This document shows positions 60,042-60,076 of a stretch of 60,076 nt of DNA, one piece after another. Numbering within the stretch: position 1 is the first letter of the stretch; each line of letters starts with the position of its first letter. The DNA is from Candidatus Mediterraneibacter norwichensis (lineage in GTDB: Bacteria > Bacillota > Clostridia > Lachnospirales > Lachnospiraceae): positions 1 through 60,076 of the forward strand of contig DXIU01000095.1 of NCBI GenBank assembly GCA_019112765.1, written 5' to 3'. The notes beneath the pieces are model-generated. The model searched no databases. It was not told the DNA's origin and saw nothing but the letters and a program-made list of their open reading frames with translations. The translations under genes and the position numbers were made by a program.

Positions 60042-60076
60042 ATGGCAAGTCAAGTAATGAGAATCACACTGAAAGC
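60042..60076 (+). CDS. rpsJ: 30S ribosomal protein S10, 5' end only
   Basis: The window cuts the gene after 11 codons. The visible MASQVMRITLK matches the start of S10 in Lachnospiraceae and related Clostridia. AAAGGAGG lies about 11 bases before the ATG, and a long leader with a clear promoter is in front. S10 is part of the 30S head and of transcription antitermination with NusB. As the first gene of the S10 operon it marks core genome to the right of the window. Confidence 0.85.
   Translation, partial: MASQVMRITLK

Noticed and set aside
1..60076. Prophage, integrative element or insertion sequence
   Set aside because: No integrase, transposase, relaxase, capsid or terminase gene was seen. 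The only tRNA is intact, and I did not notice a 3'-end duplicate that would mark an attachment site.

Overview
The window looks like a chromosomal segment of an anaerobic Firmicute, most likely Lachnospiraceae. The reasons are a selenocysteine tRNA beside the [FeFe]-hydrogenase maturase hydF, an msmK-type sugar-ABC ATPase followed by a PucR-type regulator and a DUF6106-like membrane protein, and an rpsJ start typical of that family. No integrase, transposase, phage structural operon or CRISPR array is visible.

Region 1 (1 to about 44,270) is a very large accessory island of signalling and conflict-type genes, almost all on the + strand with short gaps or overlaps. It holds five TIR-domain proteins, each with a different partner module: NACHT-like plus HD phosphohydrolase (6807-9779), SecD-like periplasmic modules (17313-19763), a novel N-terminal domain (21024-22085), a beta-propeller ectodomain (29708-32899), and twin PH-like domains (42456-44267). 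Around them lie a DUF4062-NACHT-TPR protein, a KAP NTPase-methyltransferase fusion, a Clp-FtsH fusion protease, and a membrane protein ending in a zinc-ribbon plus DA1-like metallopeptidase. There are also a transglutaminase-like exoprotein, a PP2A-type phosphatase, two tandem YbjN-like proteins and a nicotinamidase-like/CinA fusion. A tight three-gene unit (32978-41194) encodes a repeat protein with baseplate-J-like segments, a Ser/Thr kinase fused to a Card1-like nuclease module, and a membrane TrkA-N/RyR protein. luxS and a cyclophilin gene are embedded in the island.

Region 2 (44,402-58,932) is ordinary core genome: msmK/ugpC, a PucR-type regulator, a DUF6106-like protein, an ABC-class ATPase, an Ala-tRNA(Pro) deacylase, mnmM, a four-gene Gld-like ABC export operon with an auxiliary DUF4340 protein, a zinc-ribbon membrane protein, a J-domain protein, tRNA-Sec and hydF. 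The window ends just inside rpsJ, the first gene of the S10 operon, behind a clear promoter and a leader of about 275 nt.

Intergenic structure is unusual. Three dispersed ~190-200 bp fold-back repeats (41.5, 47.5 and 59.6 kb) keep a 22-bp stem through compensatory base changes. Two further unrelated fold-backs sit beside the first two. A compact promoter-terminator unit on the - strand near 59.3 kb may be a small RNA. My working view is that region 1 is a multi-effector NAD/nucleotide/phosphorylation-linked stress or defence system. That function is inferred from domains only.
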